The notes below the pieces were generated by a model. It saw only the letters and a list, made by a program, of their open reading frames with translations, did no database searches and had not been told where the DNA came from. A DNA stretch of 64,000 nucleotides. Source: Streptomyces sp. HPF1205 (lineage in GTDB: Bacteria > Actinomycetota > Actinomycetes > Streptomycetales > Streptomycetaceae). Numbering within the stretch: position 1 is the stretch's first letter; every line of letters begins with the position of its first letter. A program made the position numbers and the translations under genes. Where the stretch lies: the NCBI RefSeq assembly GCF_020400825.1, contig NZ_JAINVH010000008.1, positions 1 through 64,000 on the forward strand, written 5' to 3'. Positions 45,766 to 54,145 of this stretch are shown here, piece after piece.

Positions 45766-46154
45766 TCGACCGCTCCCGGCGCCGGTGGACGCCCGGCGCC
45801 GAGAGTTTCGACGCCCACCGGATTCCGCCGCCTCGCGCCGCCGAACGGCGCGGGCAGTTCCCGGGCGCCGATCCGCCACACCGGCCGGCGGACGAAAGCG
45901 CGGCCGTTGACGCCGCCGGAGATCATGGCGGACAGCGCGGGTTCGGCGTGGGCGCGGTGGAAAGCCGCCCGGTTGACCGTGCGGTGCCTGAAGCGCGGTC
46001 GCAGCACGATTCCCGCCACAACCGTGGCCACCGTGAACGCATAAGCGACGATTGCCGCGAGGCGTGCCCGTTCGTGCGCGCCCGGGTCGCTGGGCAGGCG
46101 GCGGTCCCAGGTGTCCGGCGGCGGCCCGGGAACGGGCGCGGGAATTGCGGCCAT
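45762..46154 (-). CDS. Unknown 130-residue single-pass membrane protein, first of three coupled ORFs
   Basis: ATG at 46154 with AAGGAG seven nt upstream. A Pro-rich lead of about 33 residues is followed by one membrane helix (RLAAIVAYAFTVATVVAGIV) and a basic tail with HRTVNRAAFHRAHAEPALS and RRPVWRIGARELP. Not recognised. It opens a run of three tiny overlapping genes pointing towards the peptide precursor gene. Confidence 0.6.
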   Translation of the reverse strand: MAAIPAPVPGPPPDTWDRRLPSDPGAHERARLAAIVAYAFTVATVVAGIVLRPRFRHRTVNRAAFHRAHAEPALSAMISGGVNGRAFVRRPVWRIGARELPAPFGGARRRNPVGVETLGAGRPPAPGAVE

Positions 46155-46584
46155 GCCCTGGCTCCTTGCACACGCGCATTTCACCGAGGAATGACACCAT
46201 GAGGCGGGGCGGATCCGAACGGGGATCTTTCCCGGGGGCACGCGGTGTTGGCGGCAGAGGTTACACCACGAACAGCGGACCGGTCGACGCCCGGCAACTG
46301 CCGCCGGGCCGAAGGCATGTGGCGAAAAATCACGTCAAGACGCGACCGGTGCCGCATTGCTGGCGCCCTATTCCGAATTGCCGGGGCGGACGGGCGCGGC
46401 GGTGAATGCGCGGGGCCGCGAGCGCGTGTCCTGCGCGCTCTCCCGGGCCCCGCCGGCCGCACGGAAACGGTGGGCCCGGGTGTATCCGGCGGGTGGACAC
46501 GGTCGGCGGGACCGGGAGATTATGGGAGCGCTCCCATCGGCATTCCCTTGCAGTGCTCTCCCCCCACGACACCGGAGATGCCCC
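46155..46584. other. Divergent intergenic region with the first CebR box
   Basis: About 430 nt between the three small ORFs (minus) and the expansin gene (plus). It contains the CebR box at 46523-46536 and AT-richer patches near 46260-46275 and 46320-46385. No gene is supported. Confidence 0.5.
46523..46536. promoter_or_regulatory. CebR operator upstream of the expansin gene
   Basis: TGGGAGCGCTCCCA is identical to the palindrome bound by the cellobiose/cellotriose-responsive repressor CebR in Streptomyces. It is 48 bp before the expansin ATG, within the expected promoter. Confidence 0.85.
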
Positions 46585-48081
46585 ATGCGCAGATACGCAC
46601 CCCCACGCCCGCCGTCCCGGCGGCTTCTGGTGGCCCTCGTCGCCGTGTTCGGCGCCGCGCTGCTGTGCGCGGCCACTTTGCTGCCCGCCTCCGCGGCGAG
46701 CGCGGCGCGGTCCCAAGTGGCCGCCGACGCCGACCTGGTCGGCAACGCCACCCACTTCGACGGCCTGGGCCAGCCGTACGGCGGCTGCGGCCTGCCCCAG
46801 ACGGCGCTGGAGACGCAGGACTTCGTCGCCCTGAACGTCTACAACACCCCGGGTGACTACAGCTTCTACCCGCGCCCGCTGCCGCCCGACATGAGCTCCA
46901 AGATGGGCCTGTGGGACAACGGCCACAACTGCGGGCGCTGGGTGAAGGTCAGCATCGGCGACTATTGCACCGGCATCAACGACGGTGCCCAGAACGAGCC
47001 GTTCTGCCGCAACGGTTCGTGGACGTCCGACTCGTACAACGGCGCCACCCTCGACATGCTCGTCGCCGACAGCTGCGGCGACAGCAACGCCTGGTGCCGG
47101 GACGATCCCAACCACCTGGACCTGGTGACCTCCTCGCTCGGCCGCTTCCAGCAGAACGGCACCGCCGTGACCGGCCTGGCGGACAAATGGAACAACCGGC
47201 ACATCGCCTGGCACTTCGAGCCGGCCCCGAACTACAGCGGCGACATCAAGATCGGCTTCCTGCAGGGCGCCCAGCGCTACTGGGCCGCGGTCGCCGTCTC
47301 CAACCTCCCCAACGGCGTGCACGGCGTCGAGTACCAGCAGGCCGACGGCACCTGGCACGACGCCCAGATGGACAGCGACATGGGGCAGGCGTTCCTCATC
47401 GACCCGACCACCTCGGGCGGCACCGACTTCACCATCCGCGTGCGCGACTCCTCCGACGCCTACCTGTTCGGCGGCCGCACCTACTCCTTCTCGCTGCCGT
47501 CCTCCTGCGGCGGCACGTGCTCGGCCGCGTACACCGGCGTCACGTACACGACCTCCGGCGGGACCACGACGACGGGTGGTACGACGACCGGCGGCAGCAC
47601 GACCGGTGGTACCACGACGGGCGGGACGACCACGGGTGGTACAACGACCGGCGGGACCACCACGGGCGGGACGACCACGGGTGGGACCACGACCGGTGGT
47701 ACGACGACCGGCGGGACCACGACCGGTGGTACGACCACGGGCGGCACCACGACCGGCGGGACCACCGGCGGGACGACGGGCGGCGGCTGCACCGCTACCT
47801 ACAAGGTCACCGGCTCCTGGCCCGGCGGCTACCAGGTCGACGTCCAGGTGCTGAACTCCGGTACGAAGGCCACCTCCGGCTGGGCCGTGCGGCTCGCCCT
47901 GCCGTCCGGGGTGCAGATCAGCAGCGTCTGGAACGCCTCGGTCGACGCCTCGGCGCCCGCCACGACGCTGCGCAACGCCTCCTACAACGGCACGCTCGCC
48001 CCGGCGGCCAGTACGACCCTCGGCATGACACTGACCGGTTCCGACCAGAACCTCGGGACGCCGTCCTGCACGGCCTCCTGA
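46585..48081 (+). CDS. Secreted expansin-like protein with C-terminal CBM2
   Basis: 498 residues; ATG at 46585 with GGAG seven nt upstream; signal peptide over about 1-38. The first domain (about 50-180) is an expansin/GH45-like double-psi barrel: NATHFDGLGQPYGGCGLP, ALNVYNTPGDYSF, GRWVKVSIGDYCTG, MLVADSCGDSN and DPNHLDL. A beta-sandwich partner domain follows (about 195-310), as in bacterial expansins. A linker of repeated TTTGG units (about 325-400) leads to a CBM2 cellulose-binding domain (about 400-498). Expansins loosen cellulose networks without hydrolysis, helping cellulases. CebR control is indicated by the operator 48 bp upstream. The Asp in HLDL fits the catalytic-like Asp of expansins. 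Confidence 0.88.
   Translation: MRRYAPPRPPSRRLLVALVAVFGAALLCAATLLPASAASAARSQVAADADLVGNATHFDGLGQPYGGCGLPQTALETQDFVALNVYNTPGDYSFYPRPLPPDMSSKMGLWDNGHNCGRWVKVSIGDYCTGINDGAQNEPFCRNGSWTSDSYNGATLDMLVADSCGDSNAWCRDDPNHLDLVTSSLGRFQQNGTAVTGLADKWNNRHIAWHFEPAPNYSGDIKIGFLQGAQRYWAAVAVSNLPNGVHGVEYQQADGTWHDAQMDSDMGQAFLIDPTTSGGTDFTIRVRDSSDAYLFGGRTYSFSLPSSCGGTCSAAYTGVTYTTSGGTTTTGGTTTGGSTTGGTTTGGTTTGGTTTGGTTTGGTTTGGTTTGGTTTGGTTTGGTTTGGTTTGGTTGGTTGGGCTATYKVTGSWPGGYQVDVQVLNSGTKATSGWAVRLALPSGVQISSVWNASVDASAPATTLRNASYNGTLAPAASTTLGMTLTGSDQNLGTPSCTAS
47752..47790. repeat. 39-bp half of an inverted repeat in the expansin linker
   Basis: This stretch, encoding the end of the linker up to a Gly-Gly-Gly-Cys junction, is exactly repeated in inverted orientation at 48955-48993. 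The two lie in convergent genes, so both encode the same peptide. Confidence 0.85.
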
Positions 48082-48181
48082 GCGGCGTCGTACGGCGCCC
48101 GCCCGCCCCGCGGCGCGGGCGCCCCGGCGAACGGCGGGGGTCGGTCCGCTGATCCCGCAGCGGACCGGCCGCCGCGCACGG

Positions 48182-48219
48182 CACGGCCGGCCGCCGATTC
48201 CCATCGGCGGCCGGCCGTG
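48182..48219. terminator. Bidirectional terminator between two cellulose-related genes
   Basis: A perfect 17-bp stem (48182-48198 with 48203-48219) closes on a 4-nt loop, in the 192-nt gap between convergent genes. Confidence 0.8.
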
Positions 48220-48273
48220 TCCGTTCCCGCGGCCGCGCCGGCCTGTCCCGTTCCGGCGCGACCGCGCGCACCC

Positions 48274-49593
48274 TCAGCAGCCGATCGGCGAGGCGCCCAC
48301 CGCCACGTCGTCGAACCACAGGGTGTCGTCACCGCTCGCGTAGCTCTCCCAGCCCAGCCGCAGCGCGGTCGGACGCGGGGGAGTGGTGCGGCTGAGCCAC
48401 TGGTTGTCGATGTCCTGGGTGGGGACGCCGTCCAGGTGCAGGCCCGGCACCTCCTGGTCGTCGACCCAGGTCTGCGCGGCCTGCTTGGTCGTGTCGATGG
48501 CGAATCGCAGGCAGACCCAGCGGTTGGTGGGCAGCGGGACGCTCTGCGCCACACCGGCCGGGCTCTGCGCGGGCAGCGTGGCGTCGTCGATCTCCCGGTT
48601 CCACTGCAGGGCGCTGTTCTGCCCGCCGATCCGCAGTGCCTTGCCGCCCTGGGAGCTGTCCGGCATCGACACGAAGGCGACGTGGCTCACCGGGAGCGCC
48701 GTGGTGTGGCGCACCCACATCCGCGTGTACATCACCGGGCCGACGGAGGACAGGTCCTTCGTGGAGGCCAGGAAGATGTGGTTGCAGTACCCGGTCTTGC
48801 CGTCCACCCGCATCGAGTGCGTGCCGCTGTGGGCGACCGAGGTGTCGACCGAGACCGTGCCCGTGCCCTGGCAGTCAGGGGCGACCGTCTGCCACTGGCC
48901 GGAGGGCGCCGTGCCCGTCTGGTCCTCGAAGTCCGTGCAGATCACGGCTCCCTGGCAGCCGCCGCCCGTCGTCCCGCCGGTGGTCCCGCCGGTGGTCGTT
49001 CCGCCGGTCGTGGTTCCGCCCGTCGTCGTGGTCCCGCCGGTCGTCGTCCCGCCGGTGGTCGTGGTTCCGCCGGTCGTCGTGCCACCGGTGGTCGTGCCGC
49101 CGGTCGTGGTGCCGCCCGTGGTCGTCCCGCCGGTCGTCGTGGTGCTGCCGGTGGTCCCGCCGGTCGTGCCGCCCGTCCCCCCGCACGCCATGCCGTTGAG
49201 GCTGAACGCGGACGGAGTCGGATCGGAGGCGTGCCAGGTGCCCTGTACGCCGAAGTCGGCGGAGCCGCCGCTCGGCAGCGACGCGTTGTAGCTCTCGTTG
49301 ACCGCCGTGACGGCGTTGCCGGACTGGGTGACCTGGGCGTTCCAGCCCGAGGTGATCTGCTGGTCGCCGCCGTAGGTCCAGGTCACCTGCCAACTGCTCA
49401 GCGCGGGACCGGAGTTGGTGACGTGGATCTGGGCGGTGAAGCCGCCGGACCACTCGTTGGGCGTGTAGGTCACGGAACAGCCGGCCGACGCGCCGTGTGC
49501 GGGCAGTGTGATCAGCGCGGGCAGCAGCAGCGCCGCCGCCGCGGCCGGCCACAGCCAGGGCCGGCGCCGTACCCGGGAGAACAACATGCGCAT
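48274..49593 (-). CDS. Secreted CBM2 protein with a Cip1-like C-terminal domain
   Basis: 439 residues; ATG at 49593 with AGGAGG upstream; signal peptide over about 1-38. A CBM2 (about 39-135: CSVTYTPNEWSGGFTAQIHV, GWNAQVTQSGNAVTAVNESY) and a TTTGG-repeat linker (about 140-212) lead to a C-terminal domain of about 215 residues. That domain reads ICTDFEDQTG, MYTRMWVRH, FVSMPDSSQGGKALRIGG and NRWVCLRFAIDTT. It matches my memory of Cip1 from Trichoderma reesei, a cellulose-induced secreted protein with actinomycete homologues and a lyase-like jelly-roll fold, whose exact activity is unsettled. A perfect CebR box lies 27 bp upstream of the start. Confidence 0.8.
   Translation of the reverse strand: MRMLFSRVRRRPWLWPAAAAALLLPALITLPAHGASAGCSVTYTPNEWSGGFTAQIHVTNSGPALSSWQVTWTYGGDQQITSGWNAQVTQSGNAVTAVNESYNASLPSGGSADFGVQGTWHASDPTPSAFSLNGMACGGTGGTTGGTTGSTTTTGGTTTGGTTTGGTTTGGTTTGGTTTTGGTTTGGTTTTGGTTTGGTTTGGTTGGTTGGGCQGAVICTDFEDQTGTAPSGQWQTVAPDCQGTGTVSVDTSVAHSGTHSMRVDGKTGYCNHIFLASTKDLSSVGPVMYTRMWVRHTTALPVSHVAFVSMPDSSQGGKALRIGGQNSALQWNREIDDATLPAQSPAGVAQSVPLPTNRWVCLRFAIDTTKQAAQTWVDDQEVPGLHLDGVPTQDIDNQWLSRTTPPRPTALRLGWESYASGDDTLWFDDVAVGASPIGC
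48955..48993. repeat. 39-bp half of an inverted repeat in the Cip1-like gene linker
   Basis: Exact reverse complement of 47752-47790, in the same linker-to-domain junction of a gene on the opposite strand. Confidence 0.85.
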
Positions 49594-49619
49594 GCGTGCT
49601 CCTCCTGAGGTGGGGGGTG

Positions 49620-49633
49620 TGGGAGCGCTCCCA
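49620..49633. promoter_or_regulatory. CebR operator upstream of the Cip1-like gene
   Basis: Perfect TGGGAGCGCTCCCA; symmetry extends to 18 bp (49618-49635). It sits 27 bp before the ATG on the minus strand. Confidence 0.85.
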
Positions 49634-49762
49634 CATATACGAGGAGGAGCCGGACATGTCAATGTCCGCGTACGGCACGGGTGTTGCGCCGCCCCGCGGA
49701 AGCCCCCTCATACCCGGAAGTACCGGACGTCCGGGGCCCCCGCGGGCCGTGGCGGCCGCGGC

Positions 49763-50683
49763 TCAGCCCTTGCTGGAGCCGAGCGCGAGGCCGGCGATGA
49801 ACTGCTTCTGCAGCAGGATGTAGACGACCAGGGTGGGGACCGCGGCGATCATGGCGGCCGCCGCGATCAGGTTCTGGTTGCTGACGAACTGGCCCTGCAG
49901 GTTGGCCAGCGCCGAGGTGACGGGGCGCTTGTCTCCGGACGACATCAGGGTGATGGCCCAGAAGAAGTCGTTGTAGATCCAGGTGGTGAGCAAGGTCGCC
50001 AGAGCGGCCAGGGCGGGCCGGCACAGCGGCAGGGTCAGCCGCCAGAAGCGGGTCCACAAGGACGCGCCGTCGACGACGGCCGCCTCGTACATCTCGCCGG
50101 GGATCGACTTCATGTAGTTGCTCAGCACGAAGACGCAAAAGCCCAGCTGGAAGGCGACGTTGATGGCGATCAGGCCGAAGATCGAGTTGTACATCAGGCC
50201 GCTGCCGGCCAGGAAGTGCGGCAGGTGGATCTTCAGGTACATCCGGTAGAGCGGGGTGATGATGACCTGCTGCGGCAGCAGGTTGCCGGCCGTGAAGACG
50301 ATCAGCAGCGCGACGTTGACCTTGACATCGACCCGGGTGAGGACGAACGCCACTCCGGAGGCCAGGCCCAGCACGATGATCACCGCGGGTACGGTGATCA
50401 GCGCCGAGTTCCAGAAGAAGTGCAGCATGTCCGACTGCGACCAGGCGTCCGAGAAGTTCTTGAACGTCAGGTGGTGCGGCATGGACACGTAGCCGTACTT
50501 GCGGGTGTCGGAGTACGGCCGCACGGCCACGTACAGCGCGAAGGCGATCGGCAGCAGCCACAGGATGGACGCGGAGATCAGGAAGATCTGCGAGGCGATC
50601 TGGCCCCAGGGCCTGCGGCGGTTGCCGGGGCCGCGGCCGGCCGGGGAGGCGGCCGGGACCCGGGTGAGGGTTTCGGCGCTCAT
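49763..50683 (-). CDS. Sugar ABC transporter permease (MalG type)
   Basis: 306 residues; ATG at 50683 overlaps the stop of the upstream permease gene. Six helices and the EAA loop (YMKSIPGEMYEAAVVDGASLWTRFWRLTLP) place it in the CUT1 (MalG-like) class. It works with the permease and binding protein encoded upstream. The ATPase is not in this operon, which is usual for streptomycete CUT1 systems that share the MsiK ATPase. Confidence 0.93.
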   Translation of the reverse strand: MSAETLTRVPAASPAGRGPGNRRRPWGQIASQIFLISASILWLLPIAFALYVAVRPYSDTRKYGYVSMPHHLTFKNFSDAWSQSDMLHFFWNSALITVPAVIIVLGLASGVAFVLTRVDVKVNVALLIVFTAGNLLPQQVIITPLYRMYLKIHLPHFLAGSGLMYNSIFGLIAINVAFQLGFCVFVLSNYMKSIPGEMYEAAVVDGASLWTRFWRLTLPLCRPALAALATLLTTWIYNDFFWAITLMSSGDKRPVTSALANLQGQFVSNQNLIAAAAMIAAVPTLVVYILLQKQFIAGLALGSSKG

Positions 50684-51693
50684 TGCGTCTCCTCTCGGCG
50701 GAAGGACTGGTAGAGGAAGATGCAGATGGGCACCAGGGAGATCGCCAGCAGCACCACGCCCAGCGCGGAGCCGAAGCCGACCCGCTGGGTCTCGCCGACG
50801 ATGTTCGAGGTCACCAGCACCGACAGCAGTTCCAGGCCGTTGATGCCCTTGTTGGTGATGTAGACCAGGTCGAAGGCGCGCAGCGACTCGATGACGGTGA
50901 CAACCATGATCACGATGTTGATCGGCCGCATCACCGGGAAGACCACACGCCAGAAGGTCTGCCAGGCGTTGGCGCCGTCGACGAGGGCGGCCTCGCGCAG
51001 CGAGGGGTCGACCGCCTTGAGGCCGGCCAGGTAGAGCACCATCACGTATCCGGACTGCCGCCAGGTCGCCTCGACCAGCACGGCCCACAGGTTCAGGTGC
51101 GGGTTGCCGAGCCAGTCGATGGCGTTGCTGTCGCCGTTGCGGTGGATGACCGTGTTGATCAGGCCGTAGTTCTGGGAGTAGACGAACTCCCAGATGATGC
51201 CGACCAGGGCGAGCGAGAGCATCACCGGCAGGAACAGGATGGACTGGTACATGCGGCTGCCGCGGATGCCGCGGTCGATCACGACCGCGAAGAGCATGCC
51301 GAGCGGGGTGGCGATCACCACGAACACGGCGAGCCAGATCAGGTTGTGGCGGACCGCCGGCCAGAACTCGGGGTAGATGGTCGCGGCCTGGTGATAGTTC
51401 TGCACGCCGTAGACGCAGCCGTTGTTCAGGATCGACGGCATGTTGGGCTTGCAGGAGTGGGTGTGCAGGCTGCCCACGCCGTTCCACTTGAAGAACGACA
51501 GCGCGACCGTGCCGATCGCCGGGAACCACACGAAGGCCAGGTCGAGCAGCAGCGGCACACCGAGCAGCACCGCGACCATTATCCGGTCGCGGGTCGTCAT
51601 GCGGCGCACATGCCGACGGCGGCGGGCCGGCCCGTCCGCTGGGGACGGGCCGGCCTCCGCCGCCGGGGTGCGCACCTGGGAGGCGGAACTCAT
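50680..51693 (-). CDS. Sugar ABC transporter permease (MalF type)
   Basis: 337 residues; its ATG shares one base with the TGA of the binding-protein gene (TGATG). The EAA loop is LKAVDPSLREAALVDGANAWQTFWRVVFP. A larger external loop after helix 1, with two Cys (SCKPNMPSILNNGCVYG), may be disulfide-bonded. The pair of permeases is of the CUT1 oligosaccharide class. Confidence 0.93.
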   Translation of the reverse strand: MSSASQVRTPAAEAGPSPADGPARRRRHVRRMTTRDRIMVAVLLGVPLLLDLAFVWFPAIGTVALSFFKWNGVGSLHTHSCKPNMPSILNNGCVYGVQNYHQAATIYPEFWPAVRHNLIWLAVFVVIATPLGMLFAVVIDRGIRGSRMYQSILFLPVMLSLALVGIIWEFVYSQNYGLINTVIHRNGDSNAIDWLGNPHLNLWAVLVEATWRQSGYVMVLYLAGLKAVDPSLREAALVDGANAWQTFWRVVFPVMRPINIVIMVVTVIESLRAFDLVYITNKGINGLELLSVLVTSNIVGETQRVGFGSALGVVLLAISLVPICIFLYQSFRREETQ

Positions 51694-53069
51694 CAGGAGT
51701 AGATCGCCTTCGCCTGGGACTCCGCGCTCTTCTGCAAGGAGGCGATGTTGCTCGCGGACGGGTCGTCGATGAACTTCTGGATGATCGAGATCATCGCGGT
51801 GGCCATCGCCGGGTCGGCGTCGCGGTCCATGAACTGGGCGACCGCCTTGCACTTGCCGATCTCGGTGACCGACTTCTTCTGGATGGCGTTGTACGTGGGC
51901 ACCTGCAGGCCCTGGGCCAGGCCCACGTCCCACTGGTCGGTCTTGAGGTACGCGGCCTCCGCGGCGCCGGTGCCGATGTACTCCAGGACCGCCTTGGCGG
52001 CGTCCACGTTCTTCGCCTTCTTCGACAGCATGAAGCCGTCGGTGGGGGCGTCCATGTAGTCCTGGCCCCACTTGGGGTTGATCGCCGGGAAGACGAAGAA
52101 GTCCAGGTCGTCCAGGTTCGCCTTGTCCGTCACGTACTGGGCGGCGACCTGGTTGGTGCCCTGGAACATCATGCCGGCCTTCTTCTGCTCCAGCGTCTTG
52201 GCCGCGTCCTGCCAGATCCGGCCGTTGGCGCCCGACTGCAGGTACGGCATCAGCTCTGCCCAGTGCTGGAACACGGTGTTGACGCCCTGGTCGGTCCACG
52301 GGATCTCGTGCTTCATCAGCTTGACGTGGTAGTCGTAGCCGTTGATGCGCAGGTTCAGGATGTCGAACGTGCCCAGCGCCGGCCAGCCGTCCTTGTCCGC
52401 GAACGCGAGCGGGATCAGCCCGTCGCCCTTCATCTTCTTGCACAGGGCGATGTAGTCGTCCCACGTGGTCGGGACGGTGTAGCCCTTGGACTGGAAGACC
52501 GACTTGTTGTAGAAGACCACCCAGGGGTAGTTGTAGATCGGCACCAGGTACTGGTGGCCGTCCAGGCCGGTGGACAGCTGCTTTGCCGCCGGGCCGAAGC
52601 TGGAGCCGATCTTCTCCCACACGTCGTCGATCGGCTCGGCCAGGCCCTGCGCCGCGAAGTACTGCATGCGGTAGCCGGCGAACCAGGTGAACAGGTCGTC
52701 CGGGGTGCCCTGCAGGTAGCTGGTGATGTTCTGCTGGAACGTGTTGTGGTCGACCGTGTTAATGTTGATCTTGACCTTGGTCGACGCCGTCGCGCCCGCG
52801 GTCAGCGCGGCGAAGGCCGTCTTGGCAGCCGGGTCGGAGTAGTTGGATCCGAAGGTCACCGTGCTGCCCGCCACCGAGCCGCTCGAACCGCCCTTGGAGC
52901 TGTTGTCCTTCTTCTTCGACGAGCTGGAACAGGCCGACAGCAGACCGCCGGAGGCGACGGCCAGGCCCGCGGCGCCGCCGACGCCCTTCAGCAGGCTTCT
53001 GCGCGTGGGCGAGGTGCCGCCTTGGGTGGTGCTTCCCGACGAGCTACCCGACGACTCGACGTCCGACAT
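51693..53069 (-). CDS. Sugar ABC transporter substrate-binding lipoprotein (CUT1, Tat-type signal)
   Basis: 458 residues; ATG at 53069 with GGAGG 5 nt upstream. The lead has a Ser/Gly-rich stretch, a twin-arginine TRRSLLKGVGG and a lipobox LLSAC (Cys47). The mature part is a type II binding protein of the extracellular family 1: NTFQQNITSYLQGTPDDLFTWFAG, VPIYNYPWVVFYNKSVF, WDDYIALCKKMKGDGLIPLAF and NQVAAQYV. The sugar is unknown. Although it borders CebR-box genes, no CebR box is upstream, so it is probably not the cellobiose system. Confidence 0.93.
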   Translation of the reverse strand: MSDVESSGSSSGSTTQGGTSPTRRSLLKGVGGAAGLAVASGGLLSACSSSSKKKDNSSKGGSSGSVAGSTVTFGSNYSDPAAKTAFAALTAGATASTKVKININTVDHNTFQQNITSYLQGTPDDLFTWFAGYRMQYFAAQGLAEPIDDVWEKIGSSFGPAAKQLSTGLDGHQYLVPIYNYPWVVFYNKSVFQSKGYTVPTTWDDYIALCKKMKGDGLIPLAFADKDGWPALGTFDILNLRINGYDYHVKLMKHEIPWTDQGVNTVFQHWAELMPYLQSGANGRIWQDAAKTLEQKKAGMMFQGTNQVAAQYVTDKANLDDLDFFVFPAINPKWGQDYMDAPTDGFMLSKKAKNVDAAKAVLEYIGTGAAEAAYLKTDQWDVGLAQGLQVPTYNAIQKKSVTEIGKCKAVAQFMDRDADPAMATAMISIIQKFIDDPSASNIASLQKSAESQAKAIYS

Positions 53070-53376
53070 GGTGCCTCCATGTGTGTGTGGGCGTTTTCAG
53101 GGAGCGGAAGGCGAAATGTGCTGGCGGGAGCGGAGGTTCAAGGGGCCCTCTCACACTGGTCCGTTTCCAACAGAAGTCACCAAGATGAAACGCCATCGCA
53201 ACTGCAGGCTAGTTCTACGCCACTAGGCAGGCACCGTCAACGCCCTCTTCGTGATGCGTTGCCGGACCGTGATCTCCCCTGGTGTGTTGGAACCTGTTCG
53301 CTTCCGTGCGGCGCCTGAACGCACGTCGGCCGCCTTTCCCCGCGGTGGCGGGGGAAGGCGGCCGCAGTTCTTCGTA
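53070..53376. other. Promoter region of the sugar ABC operon and a terminator
   Basis: About 300 nt. 53160-53225 is AT-richer and probably contains the importer promoter. I found no convincing operator palindrome. 53327-53364 is the terminator of the secreted-protein gene listed separately. Confidence 0.5.
53327..53364 (-). terminator. Terminator hairpin after the small secreted protein gene
   Basis: Arms 53327-53341 and 53351-53364 pair over 14 bp with one bulged T and a 9-nt loop, just beyond the stop at 53377. Confidence 0.6.
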
Positions 53377-53865
53377 CTATCCCACCGCCGTCGGCTGGTC
53401 GATCACCAGATCGGCGGTGCGCCGGGCCAGCAGCGTGCCGTCCTGACCACTGATCTGCATGGTCACCCGCAGCACGTCAGCGGTGCAGGAGGCGGGCACG
53501 AGATAGGTCGTGGCGGTCGAAACCGTCTGGTGCGGGGCGAGGACGACCTGCCGCACCAGCGGGTCGATCGCCGGACAGCCGGCCGGGATGCCGGTCGAGG
53601 CGGCGGACAGCCAGATCCCGTACGACATGACGCCGACCGTCTGCGGGGTGTCGCCGCAGTCGGTGAGCGGCAAGGAGGCCGTCGAGAACTGGCCGGGCCG
53701 GACCTCGGGCGGGGTGAGGGTCAGCGGGCCGACCGCGACACCGCCGACGCTCGCGCAGGCGGCGGGGGCGGGCGTGGGGGGAGCGGTCGCGGCCGAGGCC
53801 TGACCGGGTGCGACGAGCGCGGCGGCAGCGGCGGCCGCGAGGCACGCGAACGTTGTGCGGAGCAC
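53377..53865 (-). CDS. Small secreted beta-sandwich-like protein of unknown function
   Basis: 162 residues; GTG at 53865 behind AAGGGA. Signal peptide LRTTFACLAAAAAAALVAPGQASA is followed by a Thr/Pro/Val-rich domain with four Cys (near ACASVGG, TDCGDT, GCPAID, ASCTAD), likely two disulfides. The pattern GPLTLTPPEVRPGQFSTASL suggests an Ig-like fold. Not recognised as a named family. Confidence 0.7.
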   Translation of the reverse strand: MLRTTFACLAAAAAAALVAPGQASAATAPPTPAPAACASVGGVAVGPLTLTPPEVRPGQFSTASLPLTDCGDTPQTVGVMSYGIWLSAASTGIPAGCPAIDPLVRQVVLAPHQTVSTATTYLVPASCTADVLRVTMQISGQDGTLLARRTADLVIDQPTAVG

Positions 53866-54145
53866 GGCGTGGTCCCTTCTTCGAGGCGGGCGGTGGGGCG
53901 CCCGGCCGGTGATGCGGAACGACCCCCAAACTGCGGCCCCGCCCGGCTCCCGGCAATGCCTCGACCGCAACTTGCCGGTGGGCGCCCCCGGCCGGCCCGG
54001 ATCAGGGGGGCGGTTCGGCGGCGGGGCGCGGACCGCGAGATGATCAGAGGACTGCACGCATTCGGTCGGCTACGCACCGTCGAAAGCCGGCGACCGGCTG
54101 ACGGACGGGAGAGGCTCGCGAGAAGGATGGACGGGAAAGACTCGC

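Noticed and set aside
44888..45910. 340-codon plus-strand frame across the precursor's upstream region
   Set aside because: No ribosome site, an Arg/Gly-rich product without motifs, and it overlaps the three coupled minus-strand ORFs.
47481..47792. Minus-strand frame encoding repeated VVPPVV units
   Set aside because: It is the antisense of the TTTGG linker repeats in the expansin gene; the repeat explains the open frame.
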